From: Candidatus Nitrosopumilus sp.
GTDB taxonomy: Archaea > Thermoproteota > Nitrososphaeria > Nitrososphaerales > Nitrosopumilaceae
Direction: 5' to 3'
NCBI GenBank assembly: GCA_022758935.1
Contig: JAEMQG010000018.1
Span: 1-6,164 of the forward strand
Length of the DNA: 6,164 nucleotides
Part shown: positions 5,080 to 6,164 of the stretch, piece by piece
Numbering within the stretch: position 1 is the first letter of the stretch
Layout: every line of letters starts with the position of its first letter
Position numbers and translations under genes: made by a program
The notes under the pieces: model-generated
The model's input: the letters and a program-made list of their open reading frames with translations, nothing else
Told to the model about the DNA's origin: nothing
Database searches by the model: none

Positions 5080-6164
5080 ATGTTAAAAGTCCAGAGAAAA
5101 TTTATTGCTATTACTGGAAATACAGATCACAGCAATACCATAAAAAATAAAAACAGGTATTCAAAAGTGCAAGAAATTATTATTCTAGTTGCAGTTTGTG
5201 CGATTATAAATGGAGTCATGTTCACTCCTACTTTTTCTCATGGTGCTGAAAGTGAAGGTTCCATTCAGGTAAATGTGTACTATAGTAATGGCGACAGAGC
5301 TGCTAGTTTTGGAAATGTTTTAAAAATTTATCAAGAGGGTAATGAAATACCCTTTAAAATAATTGAGCCGAATTCATTTCCGGTGATTATAGATTCACTA
5401 CCATTAGATCACAAGTATAAGATTGATGTATACAGATATGATATGTATGCAGCGTCTAGTTATGTAAATTTAAAAGAGATTTTAAACAAACTCGAAATAC
5501 AAATCCCACTAAATACTGGAATTTTGTTTAATGTTTTCTATAAGGATGGGAAAACACCAGTTCATAATGCAACGATATCTTTAAAATCACATAGTGGAAA
5601 AGAATGGGCAAAAAGTAATACAGATGATAATGGAAACTCGATAAGATTATGGGTTCAACCAATAATCAAAGATGGTGATTATTACACGGCTAGTTTTTCA
5701 ATTGGAAAAAACTTTACATATGTTTATCCAAGTGAATTAATCCCTTCACCAGGCAGTCAAACAAACATCAAAATTATCACACCATGGCTTCCGGTAGTGG
5801 AGCAATTGATAACTATCTCCGTTTACAAATCTACCAATCAAAAGGTTCAATTTTCGGATGGGGATTTTTTGGTGGAGGCATATGATGAGAGTGGAAAGAA
5901 AGTTGCTCAATCCAATGTCACTAGCCATGGACAAGCATATTTTTCAAAGGTCAAAAGTGGCAATTACAGGCTGGTAGTACAAAAAGACATCAATGGATCT
6001 TTATCAAAAATTGGTTCCAAAAATGTAACAATATTTGATCAAGTCCAGCCTTTTTACGACATATATCTACAAGAAAATAGTGACGATGTAATTTCCCCAA
6101 CATCCCAAAACCAAACAAGTGTGATTCCTCAGGTTAGCCAAAACCAAACAAGTGTGATTCCTCA
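5080..6164 (+). CDS. Secreted multi-domain beta-sandwich protein (3' part outside window)
   Basis: From ATG at 5080, 361 codons are open to the right edge. After a long polar basic N-region (about 32 residues) comes one hydrophobic segment (33-50, IIILVAVCAIINGVMF), either a signal peptide cut near HGA (54-56) or a membrane anchor. A GTG at 5167 (codon 30) would give a shorter leader, but the TATA spacing favours 5080. Three beta-rich modules follow: about 60-140 (SIQVNVYYSNGD), 148-230 (ILFNVFYKDGKTPVHNATI) and 244-335 (DFLVEAYDESGKKVAQSNVT, then GNYRLVVQK). The last two resemble carboxypeptidase-regulatory/prealbumin-like sandwiches. Seven N-x-S/T sequons after the leader suggest heavy N-glycosylation. 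From about residue 339 an 11-residue repeat (SQNQTSVIPQV) begins and is cut by the edge; such a stalk often precedes a C-terminal anchor. No enzymatic motif is visible. A surface-exposed structural or adhesive protein is the likely reading. Confidence 0.85.
   Translation, partial: MLKVQRKFIAITGNTDHSNTIKNKNRYSKVQEIIILVAVCAIINGVMFTPTFSHGAESEGSIQVNVYYSNGDRAASFGNVLKIYQEGNEIPFKIIEPNSFPVIIDSLPLDHKYKIDVYRYDMYAASSYVNLKEILNKLEIQIPLNTGILFNVFYKDGKTPVHNATISLKSHSGKEWAKSNTDDNGNSIRLWVQPIIKDGDYYTASFSIGKNFTYVYPSELIPSPGSQTNIKIITPWLPVVEQLITISVYKSTNQKVQFSDGDFLVEAYDESGKKVAQSNVTSHGQAYFSKVKSGNYRLVVQKDINGSLSKIGSKNVTIFDQVQPFYDIYLQENSDDVISPTSQNQTSVIPQVSQNQTSVIP
6105..6164 (+). repeat. 33-base tandem repeat coding an 11-residue sequon repeat
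   Basis: A 27-base block at 6105-6131 recurs without a single change at 6138-6164, a period of 33 bases or 11 codons. Each unit encodes QNQTSVIPQ with one N-glycosylation sequon (NQT). Identity at synonymous positions implies recent duplication or ongoing homogenisation. The array probably continues past the window. Confidence 0.85.

Noticed and set aside
5746..5934. Minus-strand 62-codon ORF
   Set aside because: It lies within the open secreted-protein gene on the plus strand, whose beta modules and sequons run through this part.
1..6164. CRISPR array, tRNA, rRNA or insertion sequence
   Set aside because: I found no regularly spaced repeats, no tRNA T-arm signature with a matching acceptor stem, no rRNA-like block, and no transposase or terminal inverted repeats.

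Overview
The window looks like chromosome of an AT-rich thaumarchaeon (Nitrososphaerota, Nitrosopumilus-like). The strongest clue is a secreted protein ending in a PEFG-CTERM sorting tail (PEFG, hydrophobic helix, basic end), a hallmark of ammonia-oxidising archaea. Supporting clues are archaeal TATA boxes about 25-30 bases before start codons (leaderless transcription), poly-T stretches instead of bacterial hairpin terminators, and secreted beta-sandwich proteins rich in N-x-S/T sequons. The assignment is inference; no rRNA or other marker gene is present.

Layout. The left half (1-2817) is read leftwards. In transcription order it holds a PEFG-CTERM surface protein (2817-1912), a 219-residue protein with a PD-(D/E)XK-nuclease-like core (1864-1205), a small Cys/His-rich putative zinc protein whose start overlaps the end of that gene (1221-1018), and an SNF2-family ATPase resembling SMARCAL1-type enzymes, whose 3' part lies beyond the left edge (866-1). 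A divergent intergenic region (2818-3067) carries promoters for both directions and a 13-base direct repeat. The right half is read rightwards: an atypical UDP-glucose/GDP-mannose dehydrogenase-family protein that lacks the usual C-terminal domain (3068-4123), a 62-residue protein with an HxxxCxxC motif (4437-4625), and a secreted multi-domain protein cut by the right edge inside an 11-residue repeat (5080-6164).

Gaps. Two gene-poor stretches (4124-4436 and 4626-5079) are not empty. The second contains what looks like a complete small transcription unit: a TATA box, then either a 38-codon GTG ORF or a structured RNA, a long imperfect stem, and a T6 tract.

How the genes fit. The two secreted proteins and the sugar-nucleotide dehydrogenase suit a cell-envelope theme, with glycan precursors and glycosylated surface proteins. 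The nuclease-like protein, the zinc protein and the SNF2 ATPase lie in a row on one strand and could form a DNA-processing (repair or defence) group. That link rests only on motifs and adjacency. No CRISPR array, IS element, tRNA or rRNA was seen.
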